Assembly: GCA_020025965.1 (NCBI GenBank)
Contig: JAHHRG010000018.1
Location: 1-35,099 of the forward strand
Reading direction: 5' to 3'
Length of the DNA stretch: 35,099 nt
Source of the DNA: Sutterella sp.
GTDB taxonomy: Bacteria; Pseudomonadota; Gammaproteobacteria; Burkholderiales; Burkholderiaceae_F
This document shows positions 1-7,707 of this stretch, piece by piece (within the stretch, counting starts at the first letter, position 1; each line of letters begins with the position of its first letter). The notes beneath the pieces are model-generated. The model did no database searches. It was not told where the DNA came from and saw only the letters and a program-made list of their open reading frames with translations. The position numbers and the translations under genes are program-made.

Positions 1-81
1 GTACCCTCCTCTCCTTCCGCCTAGAACGTACTACAATGGTCAGATCATCGTTTTATTTTCGATTCTCTTTTCGGGGTATTC

Positions 82-369
82 ATGAAACGCAGACCGATTC
101 ACCGCGGCGGCATTCTTTCTGCCGGTTATAACCCTCAAGACCGTTACCTTGACGTCGAATTTGATACCCATCGCATTATGCGAGCCGAAGGCATCGGATT
201 TGAAACGGCAGACCGTTTCTTGAACTCCGGATCACCACTCGGTTATTGGCAAGACGAAATCCTAGAAAACTATACGGTTCGAGAAATTTCGCAAAAGGAA
301 AGTGAAACCGAGACCGCCAGACCTAAAAAAAACATGGACGACTTGAAGCGCCTTTTCGGTGACCTCTGA
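82..369 (+). CDS. Small KTSC-like domain protein
   Basis: This encodes 95 residues. Residues about 13-70 follow the pattern of the small KTSC domain: a GY then D-R-YLDVEF strand pair, a middle helix, an S-x-LGYW turn and an I-x-ENY ending that resembles the usual 'Ir..Y' end of the domain. The C-terminal 25 residues are charged and contain a short lysine-rich stretch. The ATG at 82 is preceded by GGGG at 73-76, a weak ribosome-binding site. The gene is followed after 13 bases by a strong terminator, so it ends its own transcript. The biochemical role of KTSC proteins is not established, and I infer none. It is divergent enough from typical members that the family call is moderate, but the reading frame looks real. 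Confidence 0.6.
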   Translation: MKRRPIHRGGILSAGYNPQDRYLDVEFDTHRIMRAEGIGFETADRFLNSGSPLGYWQDEILENYTVREISQKESETETARPKKNMDDLKRLFGDL

Positions 370-382
370 CCCTCGTCTAGCG

Positions 383-417
383 AAAAAAACGGATGCAAGC
401 GCATCCGTTTTTTTTTT
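383..417. terminator. Bidirectional intrinsic terminator
   Basis: An 8-bp perfect stem (389-396 with 401-408, loop AAGC) is flanked by a run of A on the left and ten T on the right. It can therefore stop transcription from the KTSC-like gene on + and from mgtE on -. The two genes converge on it. Confidence 0.9.
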
Positions 418-433
418 ACATTCAACCGAGCTA

Positions 434-1936
434 TTAAACCGTCCCCGAGAAAAAGATTGTCGCCAGTCCCAGAAAAATCAGGAAACCGCCCGAATCGGTC
501 GTAAAAGTGAGAAGCACCGATCCGCCCATTGCCGGATCACGATCGAAATAGCGAAGAATCATGGGCACAGCCAAACCGACAACGGCTCCTTGGATGATAT
601 TGAGGATCATTGCGAGGAACATCACGAAGCCGAGCATCATACCTTCATCGGAATCCCAATAGAGTCCCCAAGCACAAAGGCCGGCAATGGCTCCCCAGAG
701 AATCCCGTTAATAATCGCAACGATGACTTCTTTTTTTATGAGATCGAGCTTATTGGCTTCCGTCACCTGCCCCATAGCCAGGGAGCGAACCAGCAACGTC
801 AGCGTCTGATTGCCTGAATTGCCGGCCATCCCTGCCACAATCGGCATTAGAGCGGCCAAAGCCACGACTCTTTCAATCGTACCGTCAAAGGCCGAAATGA
901 CGCGAGATGCAAAAAAGGCCGTACACAGATTAACACCGAGCCATAACCAACGGCTCTTTGCCGTCTCCCAAACGCTCCCAAAAAGGTCGAGGTCTTCATC
1001 CAAACCCACGGCTGCAAAAGCGTCTTCTTCACTTTCTTCACGAATGACGTCCACGATTTCGTTCACGGTCAAACGACCGACCAAACGTCCCGCTTCGTCA
1101 ACGACAGGCGCGCTTACCAGGTCGTAACGCTCGAAAGCCTGAGCGGCATCACTCGACTCCTCGAGCGGATTAAGCGTCAACATGTCAGTCTGCATCTCAT
1201 CTTTGACTAGAACCGTGGGATCCGTCGTCAAGATCTGTGCGAGAGAAAGCGTCCCTTTCAAATGCCCCACACGGTCAACCACAAAGACCTGGTCGGTATG
1301 ATCGGGCAATTCGTCGAATCGACGGAGATAGCGAAGCACAAGATCAATACTTGTTTCTTCACGAATCGACACCACTTCGAAGTCCATGCGCGCACCGACA
1401 CTATCTTCCGGATAGGACATCGCCGCGCGCAACTGCGCACGTTCCTCGTGTGAAAGTCCTTCCTGAACCTGTGCCATCACGTCCGGCGGCAGGTCGTCCA
1501 CCAAGTCAGCGATTTCGTCGGTATCAAGGGTTTCAACCGCGTCGACCAATTCGTCGCGATCCATGGCGTTGATCAGAGTTTCACGAACGCCATCGTTAAC
1601 TTCCATCAAGATGTCGCCGTCGGATTCACTCTGAACGAGATTCCAAACAGCCAGACGTTCGTCAAGCGGCAAGGCCTCAAGGATCCAAGCCACGTCGGCT
1701 GGATGCAAAGGAGCCAAAATAGCCTTCAACTCGTCAGCGGCTTCCTGACTGATTGGCTGAGATTCATCGTCTTTGTCGTGCTGGGAACGAAGTTCTTTAT
1801 TCCCCTTATTGTTGTCCTCATCCTCCTCGAGGATTTGATGGACCCACTCGAGTGCACGGGAAGCTTCTTCTGAATCTCGGACAAGGTGCCCTTGATTCTC
1901 GTGCAGTTCGACCTGATCATTCAGACTGTGAGGCAT
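434..1936 (-). CDS. mgtE: Magnesium transporter MgtE
   Basis: A 500-residue Mg2+ channel/transporter of the inner membrane. The family order is visible: an N-terminal superhelical acidic MgtE_N domain (about 50-165), two CBS domains (about 170-300, including the LVGRLTVNEIVDVI stretch), a linking helix, then five membrane segments (about 320-500). The GMAGNSGNQTLTLLVRSLA stretch at the start of the pore region is the family signature, and an aspartate (TDSGG) lies in the last segments, as expected for the ion site. The N-terminal ~45 residues are an extra, very acidic extension. I chose the ATG at 1936 because GGAGAAAAGG lies directly in front of it; a TTG six codons upstream has no such site. 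It is downstream of the RNase II-like gene on the same strand, across a structured 175-base leader that may regulate it. Confidence 0.95.
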   Translation of the reverse strand: MPHSLNDQVELHENQGHLVRDSEEASRALEWVHQILEEDEDNNKGNKELRSQHDKDDESQPISQEAADELKAILAPLHPADVAWILEALPLDERLAVWNLVQSESDGDILMEVNDGVRETLINAMDRDELVDAVETLDTDEIADLVDDLPPDVMAQVQEGLSHEERAQLRAAMSYPEDSVGARMDFEVVSIREETSIDLVLRYLRRFDELPDHTDQVFVVDRVGHLKGTLSLAQILTTDPTVLVKDEMQTDMLTLNPLEESSDAAQAFERYDLVSAPVVDEAGRLVGRLTVNEIVDVIREESEEDAFAAVGLDEDLDLFGSVWETAKSRWLWLGVNLCTAFFASRVISAFDGTIERVVALAALMPIVAGMAGNSGNQTLTLLVRSLAMGQVTEANKLDLIKKEVIVAIINGILWGAIAGLCAWGLYWDSDEGMMLGFVMFLAMILNIIQGAVVGLAVPMILRYFDRDPAMGGSVLLTFTTDSGGFLIFLGLATIFFSGTV

Positions 1937-2111
1937 CCTTTTCTCCGATTGCAAAGCGAATTCCGAAAGAGGAATTCAATCCCGTGAAACCCTCGAGTAA
2001 AGCCGGCCGCCTGAAACGGCTCTGGGGGGGGGCTGTCAAACAGCCCCCCGATCTCCCGGTACTCTGCCGAGAGACGGCACATCTTTATTGTCGGCCCTCG
2101 CGGGCATTCAT
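1937..2111 (-). promoter_or_regulatory. mgtE leader with two hairpins
   Basis: This is the stretch between the RNase II-like gene and mgtE. Read on the minus strand, it holds a very GC-rich hairpin (9-bp stem, 2041-2049 with 2027-2035, 5-base loop, inside a run of nine G/C pairs) and then a second hairpin (7-bp stem, 1958-1964 with 1971-1977) about 20 bases before the mgtE start. Neither has a T-run, so they do not look like terminators. I could not match the sequence to the M-box or another known Mg2+ riboswitch. A regulatory role is inferred only from position and structure. Confidence 0.4.
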
Positions 2112-4100
2112 TCAAGAAGCGTTATTGTCGCCGTCTTTGGCCTCTTCGGCAACATCGGTGGCTTCGGCAATCGCTTCGTCTTCCGTCAATTCTTCTAGTT
2201 CCTCACTCTCCTCAAGAGTAGCGGTCTCGTCAAGCACACGAATCAAACGGGAGTCCATTACGAGATCGACTAAGTCGCAACCGAAGATCTGCAAAAGAAC
2301 CTTCTGGCCGCGCGGCAAATCCTCGGGAAGTCCCGGCACTCGCTGCATGAAGGGAAGACGATCAATACGAACCAAATCCCCCTTGACCACAATGGCTTCG
2401 ATTTCCTTCATATCTTCCTGGATAATCCAGCGAAGAGACCAGTAGCGTTCCATACGCGTCTGAAAATCTCGATAGAGCGAATAGGTGTTTTCGAATTGGC
2501 TCACGATCGCGAAGAGATCAACATCGTTGCCCTGATAAACCGGCGGCTTTCCCATCAGCGCAGAAATCATCTGTCGCTGATTCACCAGGTCGACATAGCG
2601 ACGAAGCGGCGACGTACTCCATGCATAACGAAGAACGCCCAAACCGTCGTGTGGCCCCGGCGTCGTACTCATGCGCACGCGGCCCATACGCTGCGAACGA
2701 TAAATTCCCGGCGTTTTGTGTTCTTCAAGCCAGAGCCCCCAAGTGCAATTGGAAAGAATCATCAGCTCAGCCACGATCAAATCAAGCGGGGCACCGCGAC
2801 GACGCCCCTTCACGCGAATCAGCGCATCCTCCCCCTCACCTTCGAGTGCGAAGAACCAATCAACACGACCTTCGGGCTCCGGGCGACCGCGCACTTCTTC
2901 ACGGTTGCGCTGAAGGCGCTTGGCAAAATGCCAGAGCCAGACAATCTCATCTGAATATTCAATCGGGAGCGTCCCTTCTTGAATAGCCTCTTCAGTCACC
3001 AGATCGTCGATTTCGTCATAGCGAAGATTACGCTTGACCACCACGCGTTCGAGACGCGTTTCAGTCGTTTCAATGCCTAGCGTTTCGTCGTCAACCGTGA
3101 CATAAAGCGAGAGGCAGGGCACAGGACGACCTTCGTCCAAAGAAAAAGCCTTGATCCAGTTGTCGGGCATCATCGTCGTCTTGAGGCCCGGCGCATAAAC
3201 CGTACTCATACGAGTACGCGTAACCTTATCGAGCGGATGATCGCGCGTAATACCGAGTGCCGGCGCTGCAATGTGTACGCCCACACGAGTACGTCCGTCC
3301 CCCAAATGCTCGACACTCATCGCATCGTCAACTTCCGTAGTTTCGGAATCGTCAATAGAAAACGCGTTGGCAGACGAGATCGGAAACGAATCCCAACCTT
3401 CCTCCGTCGGTTCCGGCAAATCGGCCGGAAATTTGCGGCCCTGAGCAAAATTGGTAGCGTAAAAACTGTCAACGTGCCAGCGCCAGGGAGACGAAATCGC
3501 CCCAAGCGCAAGAAGAAGACGCAAAGGCGTCTGACGGGTTTCGGCCGCAGCGTCGGAAAGCGCCTTCCATTCGATCCCGTTCTTATCAGGACGAATCAAG
3601 AGCGTCAAAGCCTGACGACCGATTTCTTCAGGAAGCTTGCCTGCCACCATCTCCTCGGTCCAAGCCTTGCGCTGTTCTTCGAGACGACGGCGTCGTTCGA
3701 GCGCTTCAAGCGCTTGCTTCAGAATATCGGCCGGTGCACGACGATAGTTGCCACGGCCCTTTCGATGAAAATAAACCGGATTGCCGTGAAGTGCCCAGAT
3801 AAGCGCAGCTTTTTCAACTGGCCCTTCTTCACCACCCCAGTAATCGGCGGCCAAATCAGCGTAGTTAAAATCCGTATCAGGGGCTACTTCCCAGAGGAAC
3901 CCCGGTTCCAACTCGGGTACCATGGCCTGAGCACGGGTAACCAGATCGGCAGCCGACGGTGATTCAAAGCTGAAAAACGAATGGGACGCCTTGATTTTCG
4001 TACGACGTCCAGTAGTCAATTCAACCTGATAGGCGTTACCCGCCTGACTCAGAATCGTGCCTGCCTTGAAAGAACCGTCTTCTTCAAAAAAGAGATACAT
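2112..4100 (-). CDS. RNase II-family (RNB) exoribonuclease
   Basis: A 662-residue protein of the VacB/RNase II family, which degrades RNA 3' to 5'. The RNB catalytic domain spans about 240-560. The metal-binding cluster is visible as D250, E256, D258 and D259, the counterparts of E. coli RNase II D201, D207, D209 and D210, so one aspartate is glutamate here. The TSPLRRYVDLVNQR block near residue 520 is the conserved arginine-containing segment. No clear cold-shock domains are seen at the N-terminus; instead there are about 240 residues with a charged helix (EALERRRRLEEQ). The last ~40 residues are strongly acidic. This shape fits the shorter betaproteobacterial subfamily and not RNase R. It follows yqiA by 97 bases and precedes mgtE on the same strand. 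The ATG start at 4100 is clear. The substrate is unknown. Confidence 0.88.
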   Translation of the reverse strand: MYLFFEEDGSFKAGTILSQAGNAYQVELTTGRRTKIKASHSFFSFESPSAADLVTRAQAMVPELEPGFLWEVAPDTDFNYADLAADYWGGEEGPVEKAALIWALHGNPVYFHRKGRGNYRRAPADILKQALEALERRRRLEEQRKAWTEEMVAGKLPEEIGRQALTLLIRPDKNGIEWKALSDAAAETRQTPLRLLLALGAISSPWRWHVDSFYATNFAQGRKFPADLPEPTEEGWDSFPISSANAFSIDDSETTEVDDAMSVEHLGDGRTRVGVHIAAPALGITRDHPLDKVTRTRMSTVYAPGLKTTMMPDNWIKAFSLDEGRPVPCLSLYVTVDDETLGIETTETRLERVVVKRNLRYDEIDDLVTEEAIQEGTLPIEYSDEIVWLWHFAKRLQRNREEVRGRPEPEGRVDWFFALEGEGEDALIRVKGRRRGAPLDLIVAELMILSNCTWGLWLEEHKTPGIYRSQRMGRVRMSTTPGPHDGLGVLRYAWSTSPLRRYVDLVNQRQMISALMGKPPVYQGNDVDLFAIVSQFENTYSLYRDFQTRMERYWSLRWIIQEDMKEIEAIVVKGDLVRIDRLPFMQRVPGLPEDLPRGQKVLLQIFGCDLVDLVMDSRLIRVLDETATLEESEELEELTEDEAIAEATDVAEEAKDGDNNAS

Positions 4101-4197
4101 GCTGATTTGCCCCGCACCGCAGTGCGCCTTTAAGAAATTTTTGTTCGAATGTCGGCTATTTTGCCAAATTGACGACCGGCCTGCTCAGTGTTCTTCA

Positions 4198-4797
4198 TTA
4201 AATGCTGCCGTTCGCCTCGCCAAGACAAAAGTCGACAATGCGCGGAACCACTCGGTCGAATCCTGAAATTCGATGATCTTCGCCCGGCAAAACCACCAAC
4301 CTAGCCCGATCGAAGGCTCTTTCCGCCATTTTCCACGGCAGGACTTCATCGGCCGTCGAGAGTACGACAAGTGTGTCTGGTCTATTGACCGCGAGCGGAC
4401 TCGTCTTGGCGTTGAGTACGCGAAAATCCTCGGCAAAAGACGGGAAGACGTCGAGCGTACGGTTCGTGCCGTAAATCTTGCGATGACCGACCCAATCGAC
4501 CACACGCTCCCAAGGATTGAGACAGGGATTGAGCAGAACCGCCCGAAGTTCGTATTCGGCCGCGACACGCGCCGCAAAAAAGCCGCCCAGACTAGATCCG
4601 ATAACAATCGTTTCCTCTTTACTCTCTTCCATCAACCTCTCGAGCGTATCCCTAATCACCCGATCAGCTTCCATGGGAGAGGTATTGAGATCGGGAGCCG
4701 TAACAACAGCACGGCCTTCGAGTCCCTTTCTCAAAAATCCGACTTTAATGGACGCAGGAGACGACAAAAAGCCGTGCAAATAGAGAATCTTTGTCAC
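4198..4797 (-). CDS. yqiA: YqiA-type alpha/beta-hydrolase esterase
   Basis: A 199-residue alpha/beta-hydrolase. The N-terminal YLHGFLSSPAS segment, the nucleophile elbow GSSLGG, the acid residue in STADEVL and the histidine in GEDHR give a complete Ser-Asp-His set in the right order. Length and motifs match the YqiA/YcfP esterase family; E. coli YqiA hydrolyses short acyl esters, but its natural substrate is unclear. It starts with GTG at 4797, and the GTGA overlaps the mpl stop codon by four bases, so the two are probably translationally coupled. No separate ribosome-binding site is needed for this start. Confidence 0.85.
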   Translation of the reverse strand: MTKILYLHGFLSSPASIKVGFLRKGLEGRAVVTAPDLNTSPMEADRVIRDTLERLMEESKEETIVIGSSLGGFFAARVAAEYELRAVLLNPCLNPWERVVDWVGHRKIYGTNRTLDVFPSFAEDFRVLNAKTSPLAVNRPDTLVVLSTADEVLPWKMAERAFDRARLVVLPGEDHRISGFDRVVPRIVDFCLGEANGSI

Positions 4798-6152
4798 GCA
4801 GAAGCCTTTTCCGCCAGCTTGGCGAGAAGTTTTCCGTGAATGCCGCCAAAAGCACCATTACTCATACAGAGAATTTTGTCTCCGGGGCGAGCCGCAGCGA
4901 TGACCGTCTCGATCAACTGATCCAGATCGTGCGTCGTAAAGGCCTTCTCACCTAAGGGACGCAATGCATCAGCCGGATCCCAGTCGACTCCCTTGCCTGC
5001 ATAGCAAAAGACCAAATCCGCGCCAGCCAAAGAACCAGCGAGACGATTCTTCATCGTACCCAACTTCATCGTATTGCTACGGGGTTCCAAAACGGCGAGA
5101 AGACGTTCTGATCCAATGCGTTCTCTCAGAGCACCGATTGTTTCTTGAATGGCCGTCGGATGATGTGCAAAGTCGTCAATCACCGTCACACCGTTTGCCG
5201 AACCCTTGATTTCCAGACGACGTTTCACACCAGCAAAACGAGCGAGCGCTTCAAGTGCTGCCGAGGGATCGACACCGACATGTCTGGCCGCCGCCATCGC
5301 CGCCATCGCATTCAGAGCGTTGTAACGCCCCGGCATCTCCAGATGCATCGGTCCGATTTCCTTTCCCTCAAAAGAAACGACACGATCCTCAGACAGGCTC
5401 CAGCCTTCCGTAATATCGAACTTCTCAAGCTTGCTCCAGCACCCCTTGGCGAGCACACGATCCAACGCTTCGGCGCGCGCATTGGCTACTACAAGTCCCT
5501 CGCTCGGGATAATGCGAACCAGATGGTGGAATTGCTTTTCGATGGCAGCCAGATTTTCAAAGATATCGGCGTGATCGTATTCGAGATTATTGAGGATCAC
5601 CGTACGCGGACGGTAATGGACGAATTTGCTGCGCTTATCAAAGAAAGCCGTATCGTATTCGTCGGCTTCGATCACAAAGGGAGCCATCGGTTCGTGACGA
5701 CCAAGAGCAGCAGAACAGCTTCCCCATTGCGGCACACCGCCGATCAGAAAACCGGGTTCTAGCCCCGCTTCTTTCAAAATCCAGGTGAGCGTTGACGTGG
5801 TGGTCGTCTTCCCGTGCGTCCCGGCTACGGCCAGTACGTGACGACCGGCCAGCACGTGTTCCGACAACCAAGCAGGACCCGAGGTATAAGGAAGCCCCTT
5901 ATTCAGAATCGCTTCCATCAGCGGATTACCACGCGAGACGACATTGCCGATTACGAAAATGTCGGGATGAATGCTGTCGAGCTGATCGGCTTCATAACCT
6001 TCGATAATATCGATCCCTGCATTGCGAAGTGCATCGCTCATCGGCGGATAAACGTGAGCGTCGCAACCCGTCACCCGATGGCCCGCCTCTCGGGCCAGTT
6101 GAGCGACCCCGCCCATAAACGTGCCGCAAATACCTAATATATGAATATGCAT
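4794..6152 (-). CDS. mpl: Murein tripeptide ligase Mpl
   Basis: UDP-N-acetylmuramate:L-alanyl-gamma-D-glutamyl-meso-diaminopimelate ligase, 452 residues. It joins recycled tripeptide to UDP-MurNAc using ATP, in the cytoplasm. The N-terminal Rossmann part begins MHIHILGICGTFMGG, the Mur-ligase P-loop is GTHGKTTTTS near residue 110, EADEYDTAFFDKRSKF is the typical central signature, and DDFAHHPTA near 330 marks the C-terminal domain. These are Mpl features rather than MurC ones (MurC is longer in this order and differs at GICGTFMGG). The ATG at 6152 is the natural start. It heads a minus-strand group with yqiA. AmpD, another enzyme of the same recycling pathway, is coded about 8 kb away. Confidence 0.95.
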   Translation of the reverse strand: MHIHILGICGTFMGGVAQLAREAGHRVTGCDAHVYPPMSDALRNAGIDIIEGYEADQLDSIHPDIFVIGNVVSRGNPLMEAILNKGLPYTSGPAWLSEHVLAGRHVLAVAGTHGKTTTTSTLTWILKEAGLEPGFLIGGVPQWGSCSAALGRHEPMAPFVIEADEYDTAFFDKRSKFVHYRPRTVILNNLEYDHADIFENLAAIEKQFHHLVRIIPSEGLVVANARAEALDRVLAKGCWSKLEKFDITEGWSLSEDRVVSFEGKEIGPMHLEMPGRYNALNAMAAMAAARHVGVDPSAALEALARFAGVKRRLEIKGSANGVTVIDDFAHHPTAIQETIGALRERIGSERLLAVLEPRSNTMKLGTMKNRLAGSLAGADLVFCYAGKGVDWDPADALRPLGEKAFTTHDLDQLIETVIAAARPGDKILCMSNGAFGGIHGKLLAKLAEKASA

Positions 6153-6294
6153 CTTTCACTCCCGCGCCCTGACCGACGTCCGTGGGTCATTAGGGTATTG
6201 TTTTTTTCACAGTCCGAACATTGTACCGCGAGGGCGAAATGCACCCATATTCCCCTAACGCTCGCTTGCACTATTGACACGGTCGGATATCTTC

Positions 6295-6879
6295 ATGACT
6301 CAGTACTCAAAATCAGAATGCGAAGCTGCCGCAGCCGTTGCCGGCATGACAGCAGGCAAAGCCGTCGAGAAGGGCGAAGCGCTCGAGCTTGTTCGTAGCT
6401 CCTTCGGCGTGACACCCGATGCCTCACTCGTTGATAGCGAAATTCGTCGTTGGTTTGCGCTGTTTTCGCCTGAAGCGCATGCCGAAGATCTCGCCCGAAA
6501 GCGCCGCGTCGCCCTTTTTGCCATGAAAGCTTTGGCAGATTGGCATCCGGTCCTAATCGGCCCCGTCCTATCCGGTGCCGCTACGACATCGGATATTCCT
6601 GAAATTCTGCTTCGGGGTAATGAAAAAGAGGTGGAGCTCTTTTTACTCTCTCGTGAAATCGATTTTGAAGTCCTCTCGTCCGACATGAACGCTCGCCACA
6701 ATACGGTCACGCTTCTGACTAGCGCCCTGCAAACCGATATTGTCATTACCGTTTCCGATCGCCCCAAATACCCTCGAGCCGCCACACCGGACAGCTACCA
6801 GTCTCCTCTCGAAGCAGCCGGGAAAGCCGAAATAAGCGCATTAGAAGCTCTCCTTTTGGAAACAATTAGCGAGGATTAG
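6295..6879 (+). CDS. Degenerate nucleotidyltransferase-like protein
   Basis: 194 residues from the ATG at 6295; a TTG seven codons upstream is less likely. It resembles a betaproteobacterial family found near accB and mpl, sometimes labelled nucleotidyltransferase or, wrongly, UDP-N-acetylmuramate-alanine ligase. A helical first half (about 1-85) precedes a segment, IGPVLSGAATTSDIPEILL (about 90-110), that has the shape of the G-S...G...D-x-D motif of polymerase-beta-type nucleotidyltransferases. Here the serine is proline and the acidic pair is broken, so the catalytic site looks degenerate. The gene is divergent from mpl and lies 360 bases before accB. Function unknown; the family call rests on my memory of homologues. 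Confidence 0.55.
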   Translation: MTQYSKSECEAAAAVAGMTAGKAVEKGEALELVRSSFGVTPDASLVDSEIRRWFALFSPEAHAEDLARKRRVALFAMKALADWHPVLIGPVLSGAATTSDIPEILLRGNEKEVELFLLSREIDFEVLSSDMNARHNTVTLLTSALQTDIVITVSDRPKYPRAATPDSYQSPLEAAGKAEISALEALLLETISED

Positions 6880-7239
6880 CCTCTTTTCGGCACGGGTATG
6901 ACGTTTTAGAGTCGCTATCATTGCCATCAATACCCGACATATCGACAGGAACCAGCCGTTTCAGGCTTGACCGAGACAGTTGCGGTTTTTTACCTTTTCC
7001 TATGAAAAAAGTCTTTACTTTCCATAACAAAGTAGCGACAATTGCGAAGAATTAGAGTAAAGTTAGCCTCTTTTCCGAAAAAATAAGTCTGGAAACGCGA
7101 ATTTTTCGCATTTACAGCGGGAAATAGTCTCCGCCGACAAACGACAAACCTATATACAACAACGATTCGAAAGAAAGACAACTTTTCATTGTGTCGGTTA
7201 CGAAAAGTTCATGTTTTTCTTCTCAAAAGGCACACCATC
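6880..7239 (+). promoter_or_regulatory. Non-coding region and leader upstream of accB
   Basis: These 360 bases carry no convincing gene and are AT-rich. A TATACA at 7153-7158 could be a -10 element, but I see no good -35 at the right distance. A hairpin with an 8-bp stem (7180-7187 with 7202-7209, 14-base loop) lies about 30 bases before the accB start. A longer-range inverted repeat (7013-7019 with 7057-7063) is also present. This probably holds the accBC promoter and leader. Confidence 0.4.
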
Positions 7240-7695
7240 ATGGATCTGCGCAAATTAAAGACACTGATTGACCTCGTTAGCGAAAGCGGCATTGCCGAAC
7301 TTGAAATCAACGAAGGCGACGATCGTGTCCGCATCGTCAATCGCTCCGAAGCCTCGGCAGTCGCTGTTCATCAGCCCGTGGTCGTTGCTCCGCAGATTCC
7401 CGCCGCGCCGGCTCCCGCCGCCATTGAGGAATCCGCCCCGGCAGCCCCCGAAGTGCCTGCCGGCACGCCGCTCAACAGCCCCATGGTTGGCACCTTCTAC
7501 CGTGCACCTTCTCCCGGTGCCGAACCTTTCGTCAAAGTCGGTGACTCCGTCAAGAAGGGACAGGTTGTCTGCATCATCGAAGCCATGAAACTTTTGAATG
7601 AAGTAGAAGCCGAAGAAGACGGCATCATCAAGGATATTTGCGTTGAAAACGGCCAGCCCGTTGAATTCGGTCAGGCTCTTTTCATCATCGAATAA
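7240..7695 (+). CDS. accB: Biotin carboxyl carrier protein AccB
   Basis: The 151-residue biotin carrier subunit of acetyl-CoA carboxylase, which moves the carboxyl group from AccC to the carboxyltransferase in the first step of fatty acid synthesis. The N-terminus (MDLRKLKTLIDLV) is typical, a proline/alanine-rich linker spans about 45-75, and the biotinyl domain spans about 76-151. The biotin-accepting lysine is K117 in the EAMKLLNEV motif. The 'thumb' insertion of proteobacterial carriers (around APSPGAEPF) is present. I chose the ATG at 7240 because the family starts with MDLRK and AAAAGG lies just upstream; in-frame TTG/GTG codons further up are not supported. accC follows after 12 bases. 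Confidence 0.96.
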   Translation: MDLRKLKTLIDLVSESGIAELEINEGDDRVRIVNRSEASAVAVHQPVVVAPQIPAAPAPAAIEESAPAAPEVPAGTPLNSPMVGTFYRAPSPGAEPFVKVGDSVKKGQVVCIIEAMKLLNEVEAEEDGIIKDICVENGQPVEFGQALFIIE

Positions 7696-7707
7696 CGTGC
7701 GCCTATT

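Noticed and set aside
359..817. 152-codon plus-strand frame near the left edge
   Set aside because: It overlaps the end of the KTSC-like gene and a terminator and is antisense to mgtE.
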